55,423 nucleotides of DNA from Acidobacteriota bacterium (lineage in GTDB: Bacteria > Acidobacteriota > Terriglobia > Terriglobales > Acidobacteriaceae), in contig JAJYUB010000024.1 in NCBI GenBank assembly GCA_021792795.1, forward strand, positions 1 through 55,423. The letters are read 5' to 3'. The notes beneath the pieces were generated by a model, which was not told the DNA's origin, did no database searches, and saw only the letters and a program-made list of their open reading frames with translations. The translations under genes and the position numbers were made by a program. Of this stretch, positions 1-7,871 are shown in pieces; within the stretch, counting starts at the first letter, position 1; each line of letters begins with the position of its first letter.

Positions 1-67
1 TCACCAGTTGCTCGACTTCCTCACGATTGCGACGACCACGAACCGCTACTCCCGACTCTGTGTCCAT
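1..67 (-). CDS. IS66-type accessory protein TnpA, 5' end only
   Basis: Only the first 22 codons lie in the window; the gene runs off the left edge. Read on the minus strand from the ATG at 65-67, the peptide contains the block RRNREEVEQLV. That block resembles the N-terminus of IS66-family accessory proteins, which usually read (R)RRSREEVEQLVxxFxxSG before a helix-turn-helix. An in-frame stop lies 12 bases upstream of the ATG, so this is a true start region. The match is from memory of the family and covers only 22 residues, so the assignment is tentative. Confidence 0.5.
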   Translation of the reverse strand, partial: MDTESGVAVRGRRNREEVEQLV

Positions 68-119
68 ACTCAGAGTCCATCACAGCCCAAACCCTTTTTA
101 CAGGTGCGGTTGCCCTTAC
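1..119 (-). mobile_element. probable terminal part of an IS66-like insertion sequence
   Basis: Upstream of the TnpA-like start, the minus strand begins GTAAGGGCAACCGC at position 119. IS66 elements typically begin with a GTAAG-type terminal inverted repeat shortly before their first gene, so the element end is placed near 119. The other end lies outside the window, so neither the inverted repeat pair nor the expected 8-bp target duplication can be tested here. Confidence 0.35.
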
Positions 120-156
120 GCATACATGGAGACATGAATCGCCGTGCCGTCGCGTC

Positions 157-199
157 CAAAAACACCAAGGCCCCCGACTCTTTCGGGGGCCTTGGTGTT
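157..199 (-). terminator. strong intrinsic terminator after the ton cluster
   Basis: A perfect 17-bp stem is formed by 161-177 and 183-199 (arms AACACCAAGGCCCCCGA and its complement) with a 5-nt loop. On the minus strand it is followed by a run of five T at 157-161. It lies 29 bases past the stop of the TPR lipoprotein gene and fits a rho-independent terminator for the tonB-exbB-exbD-exbD-TPR transcript. Confidence 0.85.
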
Positions 200-227
200 T
201 GAATTCCATCCTGCTAGTTTCGCAAAC

Positions 228-1046
228 CTATTTTCCCAGGACGATGCCCTTGGGAGCGTTCTGGTTGGCCTTGATCTGATTGGCCTTGCGTGCCGCCATG
301 GCTTTCTGCACCCAATCATCGGCCGTCGCAATGTCCGCCTTGCGAGCATCGTCGTTTCCGCATTCGGTGTCCGCCTTGCGGCGATACAGCAGGTTGATAT
401 AAGCCATTGCGTCGTCGTAATTTTCCTTCAGTTGGGTCGCCTTGGTCAGCTCGTCCAACCCTTCCTGGATAATCGGAGTGTTCTTTTCCGCCAGCGCCTC
501 GCAAGCCTTCTTGTCTTTGATGGGATCGCCGTTATCGTGCAACCCGAATGACTGACGCACTGGGATGGCGTTCTTGTAGGCCAGGGTCCAGTCGATCACG
601 CCAATGGTATAGTATGCCGCCGCATCGTTTGGGTCCACGGCAATCACTTTGTTCTGATACGCCTTGGCCTGATCGAAGTTCTGGATGTTCAGGTACAGCG
701 CCGCGATTCCCTTCAGAGCGCTCACATTCTGCGGGTCTTTCTCCAGGACCATTTGAAAGTTCTGAATGGCAAGTTGCGCATCTTTCAAGTTGTCGGGAGT
801 TTGAAGGTTGGGGACCACTTGCTGGGAATACGCTGTGGCCAGATACAGGCGCGCCATCGGCAAGGTCGGATCCAGCGCCACCGCCTGCTGAAAGTGGTCG
901 ATGGCCTCTTCATAGCGGGCCGTTTTGAACGCGTTCACACCCTTGTTCAGTTGGTCGCGGGCCTTCAGTCTGTTACATCCAGTGGTAAAAAATAACGCAG
1001 TGCATAGCAGTGCTGCCATGACCGGAAGACGTACAATGCGATTCAT
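228..1046 (-). CDS. TPR-repeat lipoprotein of the TonB cluster
   Basis: A 272-residue protein with a lipoprotein signal peptide; the lipobox ends FFTTGC, giving a modified Cys at residue 24. Tetratricopeptide repeats are visible, for example around residues 34-72 (a stretch ending AVALDPTLPMARLYLATAY) and 108-152 (VIAVDPNDAAAYYTIG). It is probably anchored to a membrane facing the periplasm, where TPR arrays mediate protein contacts. It is the last gene of the tonB-exbB-exbD-exbD run, so a role next to the Ton motor is inferred; the partner is unknown. The start has a GGAGAGG-like ribosome site. Confidence 0.85.
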   Translation of the reverse strand: MNRIVRLPVMAALLCTALFFTTGCNRLKARDQLNKGVNAFKTARYEEAIDHFQQAVALDPTLPMARLYLATAYSQQVVPNLQTPDNLKDAQLAIQNFQMVLEKDPQNVSALKGIAALYLNIQNFDQAKAYQNKVIAVDPNDAAAYYTIGVIDWTLAYKNAIPVRQSFGLHDNGDPIKDKKACEALAEKNTPIIQEGLDELTKATQLKENYDDAMAYINLLYRRKADTECGNDDARKADIATADDWVQKAMAARKANQIKANQNAPKGIVLGK

Positions 1047-1230
1047 TCGGCTTGACCTCTCCTTACAATCAGTCGACGCCCACCCAGGCTGGAACGGCAG
1101 GGAAAGCCTTTGCGGAAATATGAATTTCCTTACTGTGTGATCTTACTCTGTTTCGCGCAATTGAGAAAGTTCTCGGACCCGCCTATTTGCGCCCTGCTTT
1201 GCGGGCGAAACAGGGCTGCGGATGCCGCCG

Positions 1231-1665
1231 CTACTGCCCGGCGGCAATCTTTGGAGTGATCACGCCAATATGGTCCACGTTGGCCTGGTTGCCGATATCG
1301 ACCACGTCCGCAATCGCCGCCCAATCCAGATTCGGGTCGCCCTTGATGAACATCACCTTGGTCGCACGGGTGGCATAGATCGCCTCCAGTTGAGGCAATA
1401 GCTGTGAATGCACGACGTCGGTCTCATTGATCTTGTACGCGGGCTTTCCTCCCGGAGATCCCAGCACCTGCACCACGATCGTGCGGTCGCTGTCATTCTG
1501 GTGCTGCGGATTCTTGGGCGGCTGCGGTACCAGCGCGTCCAGGCCGTGCGGCGTGGTCGGCGTGATCACCATGAAAATGATCAGCAACACCAGCAGCACG
1601 TCGATTAGAGGAGTGACGTTCGGGGTCGATGAGAGACCGCCGACGTTTCCACCTGTCATTGCCAT
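1231..1665 (-). CDS. exbD: ExbD/TolR-type biopolymer transport protein (second copy)
   Basis: A 144-residue single-pass inner-membrane protein. The N-terminal block NVTPLIDVLLVLLIIFMV (about residues 16-33) is the ExbD/TolR transmembrane segment with the conserved Asp (D22) that carries protons. The rest is a periplasmic domain. ExbD works with ExbB to turn proton flow into movement of TonB. An AGGA site precedes the ATG. It follows another exbD in the same direction; two exbD paralogues behind exbB are common in Acidobacteria-like clusters and may form a heterodimer in the ExbB pore. Confidence 0.93.
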   Translation of the reverse strand: MAMTGGNVGGLSSTPNVTPLIDVLLVLLIIFMVITPTTPHGLDALVPQPPKNPQHQNDSDRTIVVQVLGSPGGKPAYKINETDVVHSQLLPQLEAIYATRATKVMFIKGDPNLDWAAIADVVDIGNQANVDHIGVITPKIAAGQ

Positions 1666-1788
1666 GAGATTGTCCTCGCTTCAAAAAAATGCGGCGTGGT
1701 GTATGCGGCCGCCCGCGCTTCGATTCGTCCTAATGTTGCGTTGCCAGGGGCGTGGCCGGGGACCGTTCCCGCGGCGCGCGTCTCCATC

Positions 1789-2259
1789 CTAGGTGCCGGA
1801 TGGGTTTGGCGTGTTCTTTTCATTGGGTGGCGGCGTCGAATTCTGCTCCGGCTCCGTCAGGAAACCCACTTCATCGACTCCGGCGGTGCGAAGGTTATCG
1901 ATCGCGTCCATCACGACACCGTACTTCGCGCGCGCATCCGCCCGGATATACACGGTCTTGTTGGGCTTGTTTTCCAGCATGGCCTGCGCCTTCGGCCCCA
2001 GGTCAGCCAGCGTAATCTGGTTGGCCCCCAGATACACTCGGCCATCGCGCACAATCGACACCTTCACCACGTCTTCGTGGTCGGCGTCCGGCATCGGCAC
2101 CGCGCTCATCGTCCTGGCCAGGTCGACGTTCACTTTGTTGTTCAACATCGGCGTGACCACCATGAAAATGATGAGCAACACCAGCATCACGTCCACCATC
2201 GGGGTCACGTTGATGTCGGAATTGACTTTTTTGCCTTCGTCTCTTTTTGCGATTCCCAT
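1789..2259 (-). CDS. exbD: ExbD/TolR-type biopolymer transport protein (first copy)
   Basis: A 156-residue protein with the ExbD signature NVTPMVDVMLVLLIIFMVV at residues 18-36 and the proton-binding Asp at residue 23, followed by a periplasmic domain. The start at 2259 is preferred over an upstream in-frame start at 2361 because a GGGAG ribosome site sits just before it and the shorter form matches family length. The C-terminal tail is Pro/Asn-rich (TPPPNEKNTPNPSGT). It forms the Ton motor with the ExbB and TonB proteins encoded just upstream. Confidence 0.93.
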   Translation of the reverse strand: MGIAKRDEGKKVNSDINVTPMVDVMLVLLIIFMVVTPMLNNKVNVDLARTMSAVPMPDADHEDVVKVSIVRDGRVYLGANQITLADLGPKAQAMLENKPNKTVYIRADARAKYGVVMDAIDNLRTAGVDEVGFLTEPEQNSTPPPNEKNTPNPSGT

Positions 2260-2423
2260 AACAATACTCCCAGAGGTCTCGAACCCAACGCCGCGCAGCG
2301 GGCATGGAACATGGCCCAAAATGTTTTCAGGTCCGGCCCGGTCGGCCGGCAAAGTTCTCACGCTTCGCCGGCCACAACCGTCATTCCTGTGTGAAACCGT
2401 TTCCTGAACTTCCAGGCTTCCAG

Positions 2424-3170
2424 TTAGCGGCGTGCGCCTTGCTTCAGGAAGTAATCCACCAGTTCGCTGGAGGAGTTGTCCATTTCGACGTCGAAGGCCT
2501 CCACGCGGTTGGTGAAGTAGTTGAAGGCCATCACGGCCGGGATGGCGACAAACAGACCGAAGGCGGTGGTGACCAGCGCCTCGGAAATACCGCCGGCCAC
2601 TGCGCCGATGCCGGATGTCTTCTGCGTCGCGATCGCCTGGAACGCGTCGAGAATACCGATCACCGTTCCGAACAGGCCAATGAACGGCGCGGTCGAACCG
2701 ATCGTTGCCAATCCGCCCAGGCCGCGCTTCAGCTTGGCATGGACAATCGCTTCCGACCGTTCCAGGGCGCGCTGGCTGGCTTCCACCTGGTCTTCGCTGA
2801 CGGTGCCGCCGCTGCCGTAATTGCGGAACTCCTGCAGTCCGGCGGTCACGACTTCGGCCAGGTGCGATTTCTTGCTGCGGTCGGCGACCTTGATCGCTTC
2901 ATCCAGGCGGCCTTCCTTCAGCGCGCCGGCAACTTTAGGGGCGAATTCCCGGCTCTGCTTGCGGGCTGCCGAGAAATACAAGGCGCGGTCGATCATTACA
3001 GCCAACGACCACACCGACATGATCAGGAGAAGGAACACAACCCCCTTGGGCAGCCAGCCCATGTTGTGCCACATGTCCACAACACTGAAGCCGACCTGCT
3101 GCTGATCTTGGAAGAACGCGGCCATAGAAGCCGTGTGGGGAACGAATTGCGATACGTGTGCGAGAATCAC
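2424..3170 (-). CDS. exbB: MotA/TolQ/ExbB proton channel protein
   Basis: A 248-residue inner-membrane protein with three predicted membrane spans, at about 43-63, 150-176 and 190-219. The last two carry the ExbB/TolQ core (IGSTAPFIGLFGTVIGI; GGISEALVTTAFGLFVAIPA). It forms the pentameric channel around ExbD and energises TonB. The start is GTG at 3168-3170, chosen because a full AAGGAGGA ribosome site lies about ten bases upstream. The gene sits between tonB and exbD in one minus-strand run, so co-transcription is likely. Confidence 0.94.
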   Translation of the reverse strand: MILAHVSQFVPHTASMAAFFQDQQQVGFSVVDMWHNMGWLPKGVVFLLLIMSVWSLAVMIDRALYFSAARKQSREFAPKVAGALKEGRLDEAIKVADRSKKSHLAEVVTAGLQEFRNYGSGGTVSEDQVEASQRALERSEAIVHAKLKRGLGGLATIGSTAPFIGLFGTVIGILDAFQAIATQKTSGIGAVAGGISEALVTTAFGLFVAIPAVMAFNYFTNRVEAFDVEMDNSSSELVDYFLKQGARR

Positions 3171-3251
3171 AGGAATTTATCCTCCTTAAGGATAAGCTTG
3201 CTTTGGTTGAAACCGGGCTTACATCTGCTAGAGCGAGTGAATGCGAAGTTA

Positions 3252-3971
3252 TCATTCATTCAAAGTGAAAACAACCTGGATTGTTGTGTCGACGTCGACA
3301 GGTACCCCATCCAGCACGGTCGGACGATACCGCCAGCGCCGCACCGCATCCAGCGCCGCCTGCTGCAACATGGCCGGACCACTGACCACTTTCAGGTCCT
3401 GAATGGACCCGCTTTTTCCAATAGTTGCAGCCAAAACTACGGTGCCCTGAATGCGGGCCGCTTTGGCAATTGGCGGATAGGTGGGCATGACCTGGTCAAT
3501 CAGCCTGCTCGCCTCAACACCGGACGAAACCGTGATCTTCTTCGGCGCGGCCACCTTCACGACCGGGCCATTCCCCATACTGCCCAGGATGCCGCCAATC
3601 ACGCCTCCAGAGCTGCCGCCGAAACCACCCATCACGCCGCCCGTAATGCCTTGCGGCGGGGGAGCATCGTCCTTCACCATCTTGATGGTCTTTGGAATCT
3701 TGGTAGGCGCTGTCAGTTGGTCCGCCATCGACTCTACATGCACCTGCACGACTTTCACCTCCGGCGGCGGTGGCGGCGGCGGTGGCGGCGGCGGCGGCGG
3801 AGCCACCAGTAAGGTCGCCAGCGCCTGGTTCGGCAGCGCTTCCGGATAAATCAGTGGAATCAGAATCAGAATCGCGACCACGCTTGCGTTTAAAATCCCC
3901 GTGGCCAACATCCAATACTTGCTTTTTGTTTTCAGCTTGCCAGCCGACTCAAATGTGCTGTCTTCAAACAT
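3252..3971 (-). CDS. tonB: TonB energy-transducing protein
   Basis: A 239-residue protein. A short cytoplasmic tail is followed by a membrane anchor at about 20-42, then a run of 13 prolines (encoded by the GC-rich triplet tract near 3763-3801), a Gly-rich linker (VMGGFGGSSGGVIGG), and a C-terminal TonB domain at about 155-239 with the typical PTYPPIAKAARIQGTV motif. It spans the periplasm and transmits ExbB/ExbD energy to TonB-dependent receptors such as the one at 47764-50709. The start at 3971 has a GAGGGGGG ribosome site; a longer in-frame start at 4148 lacks one. Confidence 0.92.
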   Translation of the reverse strand: MFEDSTFESAGKLKTKSKYWMLATGILNASVVAILILIPLIYPEALPNQALATLLVAPPPPPPPPPPPPPEVKVVQVHVESMADQLTAPTKIPKTIKMVKDDAPPPQGITGGVMGGFGGSSGGVIGGILGSMGNGPVVKVAAPKKITVSSGVEASRLIDQVMPTYPPIAKAARIQGTVVLAATIGKSGSIQDLKVVSGPAMLQQAALDAVRRWRYRPTVLDGVPVDVDTTIQVVFTLNE

Positions 3972-4137
3972 AGCGGACCCCCCTCGCGTACTCTTGGCCA
4001 AATGCTCGTCATTCCTTAGACACCGGACGCAGGGTGGAAAGTTCCCGGAATTTTCTGGAATCCCATCGCTTTCCACGATCATCCCGGTTCCCCGGCGTTC
4101 CCTCGATCTTTTGCCGCTCACCGGAGGAGGGATGGGT

Positions 4138-4173
4138 GGCCCATTCAAGCCCTCTTTTGGCTTGAGTGGGGCC
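4138..4173. repeat. imperfect hairpin between secF and tonB
   Basis: Arms GGCCCATTCAAGCC (4138-4151) and GGCTTGAGTGGGGCC (4159-4173) pair with one mismatch and one bulge around a T-rich loop. A closely related hairpin follows the last gene (55141-55177) and a shorter one lies at 50758-50776, so this is a dispersed sequence family. Here it may also end the sec transcript. The rest of the 3972-4222 gap shows no gene. Confidence 0.6.
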
Positions 4174-4222
4174 CAGCTTGATTGACTGCTCTTTTCCGCG
4201 AAATCTTCTTACCATTACACTT

Positions 4223-5428
4223 TTACACTTTGGCCCGTTTCCCAGCCGGCAGCGCCGCGGCTTTGCCGCGCCTGCCCCGCCAGTCCTGATACGCCACCAG
4301 CATCGGCGCCGCCACCGCAATTGAGGAATAGGTGCCGATCAGGATGCCGATCACCAGTGCGAACGAGAAACCGTTCAACACCTCTCCCCCGAACAGAAAC
4401 AAGCTCAACACAGTCAAAAACGTCAGGCCAGAGGTCAACACCGTCCGGCTCAGCGTCTGATTGATGCTCTTGTTCACGATCTCGGAAAGCGTGGCGCGTC
4501 GAATCAGCTTGAGGTTCTCGCGAATGCGGTCGAAGACCACGATGGTGTCGTTCATCGAATAGCCGATCAGCGTAAGAATCGCGGCCACCACCGTCAATGT
4601 CATCTCGCGATTGGCCAGGCTGAACGCGCCCACCGTAATCAGCGTGTCGTGAAACACAGCCACCACGGCCGCCACGCCGTAAATCAGTTCAAACCGGAAC
4701 CAGAGATACACCAGCATTCCCGCCAGCGAATACAACGTCGCCAACAGCGCCTTCTGCCGCAGTTGCGCGCCCACCTGCGGTCCTACGATCTCCGTATTGC
4801 GCACCGTGAAGCCGGACAGATACGCCCCCTGCTGCAGCGCCGATACCACTGCCGGCTGCACCTGTCCGTTCAGCTCTGAAAAGGACCCAATCAGGCCGTT
4901 CTTCACCTTGTCGCGAAAGTTCAAAAGGGTGTCCGTAATCTGGGGGTATTGCACTTCTTCCACCGCCGGATTCGCCAGATGCAACGGATCTGCCTGGGTC
5001 AGGAAGTCCGTCAGCGATTCGCGGGTAGCATTGTCCAAATCGAGCTTGCTTGCGTTCGCCGCTCCGTTGGATGCATAGTTCCGCTGCAAGGTATGCAAGA
5101 TGGCGACCCGCCCGGCGTCCAGCGAAGTTTCCTTCGTGTCGCGCTCGGGAAGAGAAAGAATGACTTCATGGTCCTCCGGGTGCCCAAACCGCACAATGCT
5201 CACGTCATGCAGGCCCACGCGGTCGGCCGCGCTGCGAATCCGCCCCAGGTCCGGCGCCTGCTCGAACTTCAAATAGATCAGCGTGCCGCCCTTGAAGTCG
5301 ACGCCCAGCGGCAGCCCATGCCAAAAGAACAGCGACAGCAGGCCCGCGATGCTGAAAATCAAGGAAAAACCCAGGAAATACCACTTCTTTCCCAGCCAGT
5401 CGATATTGACTTCATGAAAAAATTCCAC
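4223..5428 (-). CDS. secF: protein translocase subunit SecF
   Basis: A 401-residue inner-membrane protein of the Sec translocon. The first membrane span is at about residues 17-37, followed by the conserved GVDFKGGTLIYLKFEQ element. A large periplasmic loop follows, then the five-span RND-type core with GYSMNDTIVVFDRIREN and a final GTYSSIAVAAPML block. SecF pairs with SecD to use the proton gradient in late translocation and release. The start is GTG with a GGAG site six bases upstream. It follows secD, separated by a repeat-filled gap. Confidence 0.96.
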   Translation of the reverse strand: MEFFHEVNIDWLGKKWYFLGFSLIFSIAGLLSLFFWHGLPLGVDFKGGTLIYLKFEQAPDLGRIRSAADRVGLHDVSIVRFGHPEDHEVILSLPERDTKETSLDAGRVAILHTLQRNYASNGAANASKLDLDNATRESLTDFLTQADPLHLANPAVEEVQYPQITDTLLNFRDKVKNGLIGSFSELNGQVQPAVVSALQQGAYLSGFTVRNTEIVGPQVGAQLRQKALLATLYSLAGMLVYLWFRFELIYGVAAVVAVFHDTLITVGAFSLANREMTLTVVAAILTLIGYSMNDTIVVFDRIRENLKLIRRATLSEIVNKSINQTLSRTVLTSGLTFLTVLSLFLFGGEVLNGFSFALVIGILIGTYSSIAVAAPMLVAYQDWRGRRGKAAALPAGKRAKV

Positions 5429-5712
5429 GCCGTGCTCCGATGCAAAAATTAAAAACTAAGGCCAGTCATTCTGAGCGCAGCGAAGAATCCAGAGGGTGCT
5501 GCCTCTGCCTTCGAGGCTGGTATTCTCCGCGTCCTTCGCCCGTCGACGCGTGGTCCAGAATGACTCCATTCAAAATCCGGGTGCCCCAGGCGCGCGAAGC
5601 TCACCTGGGCGATTCCCGTCTAACCCATCGAAACCGCCGGGCGGCCCATCCTTCGCCTCTTTTGCAAAGGGTGGGACATGGAAAATCCGTACACCCTCCA
5701 CGCCATTCCCGC
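5429..5712. repeat. repeat-filled secD-secF gap
   Basis: No gene. Positions 5466-5500 carry a repeat beginning TCATTCTGAGCGCAGCGAAG that recurs with a few changes at 25460-25494. Positions near 5578-5610 carry GGGTGCCCCAGG with a downstream CACCTGGG, related to 18426-18457. A further CCCATCCTTCGCC/GGGTGGG pair lies near 5645-5675. Such a long untranslated stretch between secD and secF is unusual, since the two are normally adjacent or fused. Confidence 0.7.
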
Positions 5713-7326
5713 TCAACCGATCGAAATCGGCTCGCCCCGCTGCCTGCGGTTCAGGTTCGCTTCAAAAATGACGCGCGAGACAAACACCGCCGTAAACAGG
5801 TTCGCCAGCAAGCCAAACGTCAGCGTGACCGCGAAACCCTTCACTGGCCCGGTACCGAACAGGAACAAAATCGCGGCTGAAACAATGGTCGTCACGTGGG
5901 TATCGATGATGGTCTGGAACGCATGCGCAAACCCTTGATCGACGGCGGCCGCGGGCGACTTGCCGGCCCGCAGTTCCTCTCGTATTCGCTCGAAAATCAG
6001 TACGTTGGAATCGACGCCCATGCCGATGGTCAAGATCACTCCGGCAATCCCGGGTAACGTCAGCGTCGCGTGCGCATACCCCATGAATCCCAGCAGGATC
6101 ACCAGGTTCAGGATCAAGGCCAGGTCCGCATTGATGCCCGCGCCGTGGTAATAAAACAGCATGAAGATCAGCACCGCCAGCAGGCCGCCGATCGCGGCCT
6201 CCACGCCGTGGCGAATCGAGTCCGCGCCCAGCGACGGCCCAATCGTCCGCTCCTCCAGAAAGTGAATCGAGGCCGGCAGCGCGCCGGTGCGAAGCATCAG
6301 CGATAGGTTCTGCGCTTCTTCCTTGGTAATTCCCCCACCGGAAATCTGTCCCTGGTCGCGGATCGCGCCTTGGATCGTCGCCACTTCGCGCACCGTGTTG
6401 TCCAGCACAATGGCCATGCTCTTGCCAATATTCGCGCTGGTGTATTTGTAGAAATTGTTGCCCCCGGAAGTGGTCAGCGTAAAGCTGACATCGGGGCGTC
6501 CGTTCACGTCCGTCGAAGGCTGCGCATCGCGGAACTCGGTGCCGGACACAATCGGAATTCTGTTCAGCAGGTAATACTGGCCCGCGCCGGCCGAACCGCC
6601 GTCGAATTTCAGCAGCTCGGAATTCGGCGGTAATGTTCCGGCATTGGCCTGCAGCGCGCTCGGCTCGTCCGGATAGGGGCCGCCCAGCACTTCGTGGATC
6701 TCCAACCGCGCCGTCGACTGGATCACGTCCTTTACCCGGCCTGGATCGTCAATGCCCGGCAGTTCCACCAGAATTTCATTCGTGCCCGGCCCATAGATCT
6801 CCACCAGCGGCTCGCTCACGCCCAGGCGATCGATGCGCTCATAAATCGTCTCTCTCGACTGCTCCAAGGCTCGCGTCTCGATATCGCGCAGCACCGACAG
6901 CTTCATCGTCAGCGTGTAGGAGTTGTCCGCCCCCGACTGAATGTCGTACTGGGTGGCGAACTGGTCTTCCAGCGCCGAACGCACCGCGTTGTCCTTGTCG
7001 ATCGGCACGCCGGTCACGCGGATCACCCCCGGCTGCCCTTTCGGATCGGGTTTCGTCGCCGTCGCACCGGTCGCTCCTGCGGTTTGCAGGTCTGTCAGGA
7101 TGCGCGACAAATCTGTGTCGCTGCTGGAGCCCACGGCCTCCGCCACCATCACCTGCAAAATCAGGTGGGTGCCGCCGCTTAAATCCAGTCCAAGATGGAT
7201 GCGGTCCGTGATCGACTGCTTGACCGCCGCCGGACTGAACCCGCTGGGAATGCCAATGATGCCGCCGACAAACACCAGCAGAATGGCCAGAATAAGGACA
7301 GTTTTTTGAGTGAGGTTCTTACGCAT
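5713..7326 (-). CDS. secD: protein translocase subunit SecD
   Basis: A 537-residue partner of SecF. The N-terminal membrane span (about 8-28) is followed by HLGLDLSGGTHLILQV, the SecD D1 motif, and a large periplasmic P1 region containing LVEIYGPGTNEILVELPGI. The C-terminal RND-type membrane bundle includes GMGVDSNVLIFERIREEL and LFGTGPVKGFAVTLTFG. It sits between yajC and secF in the standard order. The ATG is at 7324-7326 and the gap from yajC is only 54 bases, consistent with one transcript. Confidence 0.96.
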   Translation of the reverse strand: MRKNLTQKTVLILAILLVFVGGIIGIPSGFSPAAVKQSITDRIHLGLDLSGGTHLILQVMVAEAVGSSSDTDLSRILTDLQTAGATGATATKPDPKGQPGVIRVTGVPIDKDNAVRSALEDQFATQYDIQSGADNSYTLTMKLSVLRDIETRALEQSRETIYERIDRLGVSEPLVEIYGPGTNEILVELPGIDDPGRVKDVIQSTARLEIHEVLGGPYPDEPSALQANAGTLPPNSELLKFDGGSAGAGQYYLLNRIPIVSGTEFRDAQPSTDVNGRPDVSFTLTTSGGNNFYKYTSANIGKSMAIVLDNTVREVATIQGAIRDQGQISGGGITKEEAQNLSLMLRTGALPASIHFLEERTIGPSLGADSIRHGVEAAIGGLLAVLIFMLFYYHGAGINADLALILNLVILLGFMGYAHATLTLPGIAGVILTIGMGVDSNVLIFERIREELRAGKSPAAAVDQGFAHAFQTIIDTHVTTIVSAAILFLFGTGPVKGFAVTLTFGLLANLFTAVFVSRVIFEANLNRRQRGEPISIG

Positions 7327-7380
7327 TTGGGTCTACAGGGGTGGTACGGAATTGAATGCACATGGGACGGACGCAGCGTT

Positions 7381-7695
7381 TCATGACTTGGCTTCATCCT
7401 CGGCGGTGGTGACGCTGGCAATGGCGGATTTCACGACTTCCAGCTTGATATTGTCCGGCGCCACGCGGATTTGCACAACATCGTCCTTCACCGAAAGGAC
7501 CACGCCGCGGATGCCGCCCGTAGTGGTCACGCGGTCGCCCGACTTCAGCTTGGACAGCATCTCCTGCCAGGTCTTCTGTCGCCGCTGGCCAGGGCGGATC
7601 ATGAACATATAGAAGACGACAAAAATAAGGATGAAGGGCGCGAACGTGGTCAGGCTTTGCAGCGGGTTTGCGGCGAACAACACTAGGCTTGCCAT
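7381..7695 (-). CDS. yajC: preprotein translocase subunit YajC
   Basis: A 104-residue protein with one N-terminal membrane span (about 15-35, FAPFILIFVVFYMFMIRP) and the YajC hallmark RPGQRRQKTWQEMLSKLKSGDRVTTTGGI split across residues 34-62. YajC associates with SecD and SecF. The position directly upstream of secD matches the standard yajC-secD-secF order. An AAGGGAAAA site precedes the ATG. Confidence 0.95.
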   Translation of the reverse strand: MASLVLFAANPLQSLTTFAPFILIFVVFYMFMIRPGQRRQKTWQEMLSKLKSGDRVTTTGGIRGVVLSVKDDVVQIRVAPDNIKLEVVKSAIASVTTAEDEAKS

Positions 7696-7752
7696 GCGAT
7701 AACTTTTCCCTTAGAAAACAATGTTCGTCATTCTGGATCTGGGTGTCCCATC

Positions 7753-7831
7753 AATCCTTCGCGCTTTTTGCGAAGGATTGGAATCGATGCACATCCGTGG
7801 GTTCCATCCCATCCTTGCTTCGCAAGGATGG
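7753..7831. repeat. two perfect hairpins between tgt and yajC
   Basis: First hairpin: AATCCTTCGC (7753-7762) and GCGAAGGATT (7770-7779) with loop GCTTTTT. Second hairpin: CCATCCTTGC (7809-7818) and GCAAGGATGG (7822-7831) with a 3-nt loop. The GCTTTTT loop is shared with the hairpin at 15371-15397, which has a different stem, so stem and loop behave as separate modules. Confidence 0.7.
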
Positions 7832-7871
7832 GGCGCCCACTTGTTCAAAGTCCAATATTTCCCTGAATCTT

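Noticed and set aside
2304-3812. 502-codon plus-strand open frame opposite exbB and tonB
   Set aside because: It mirrors the conserved minus-strand genes and has no protein-like motif; its Arg-rich end is the complement of the tonB proline tract.
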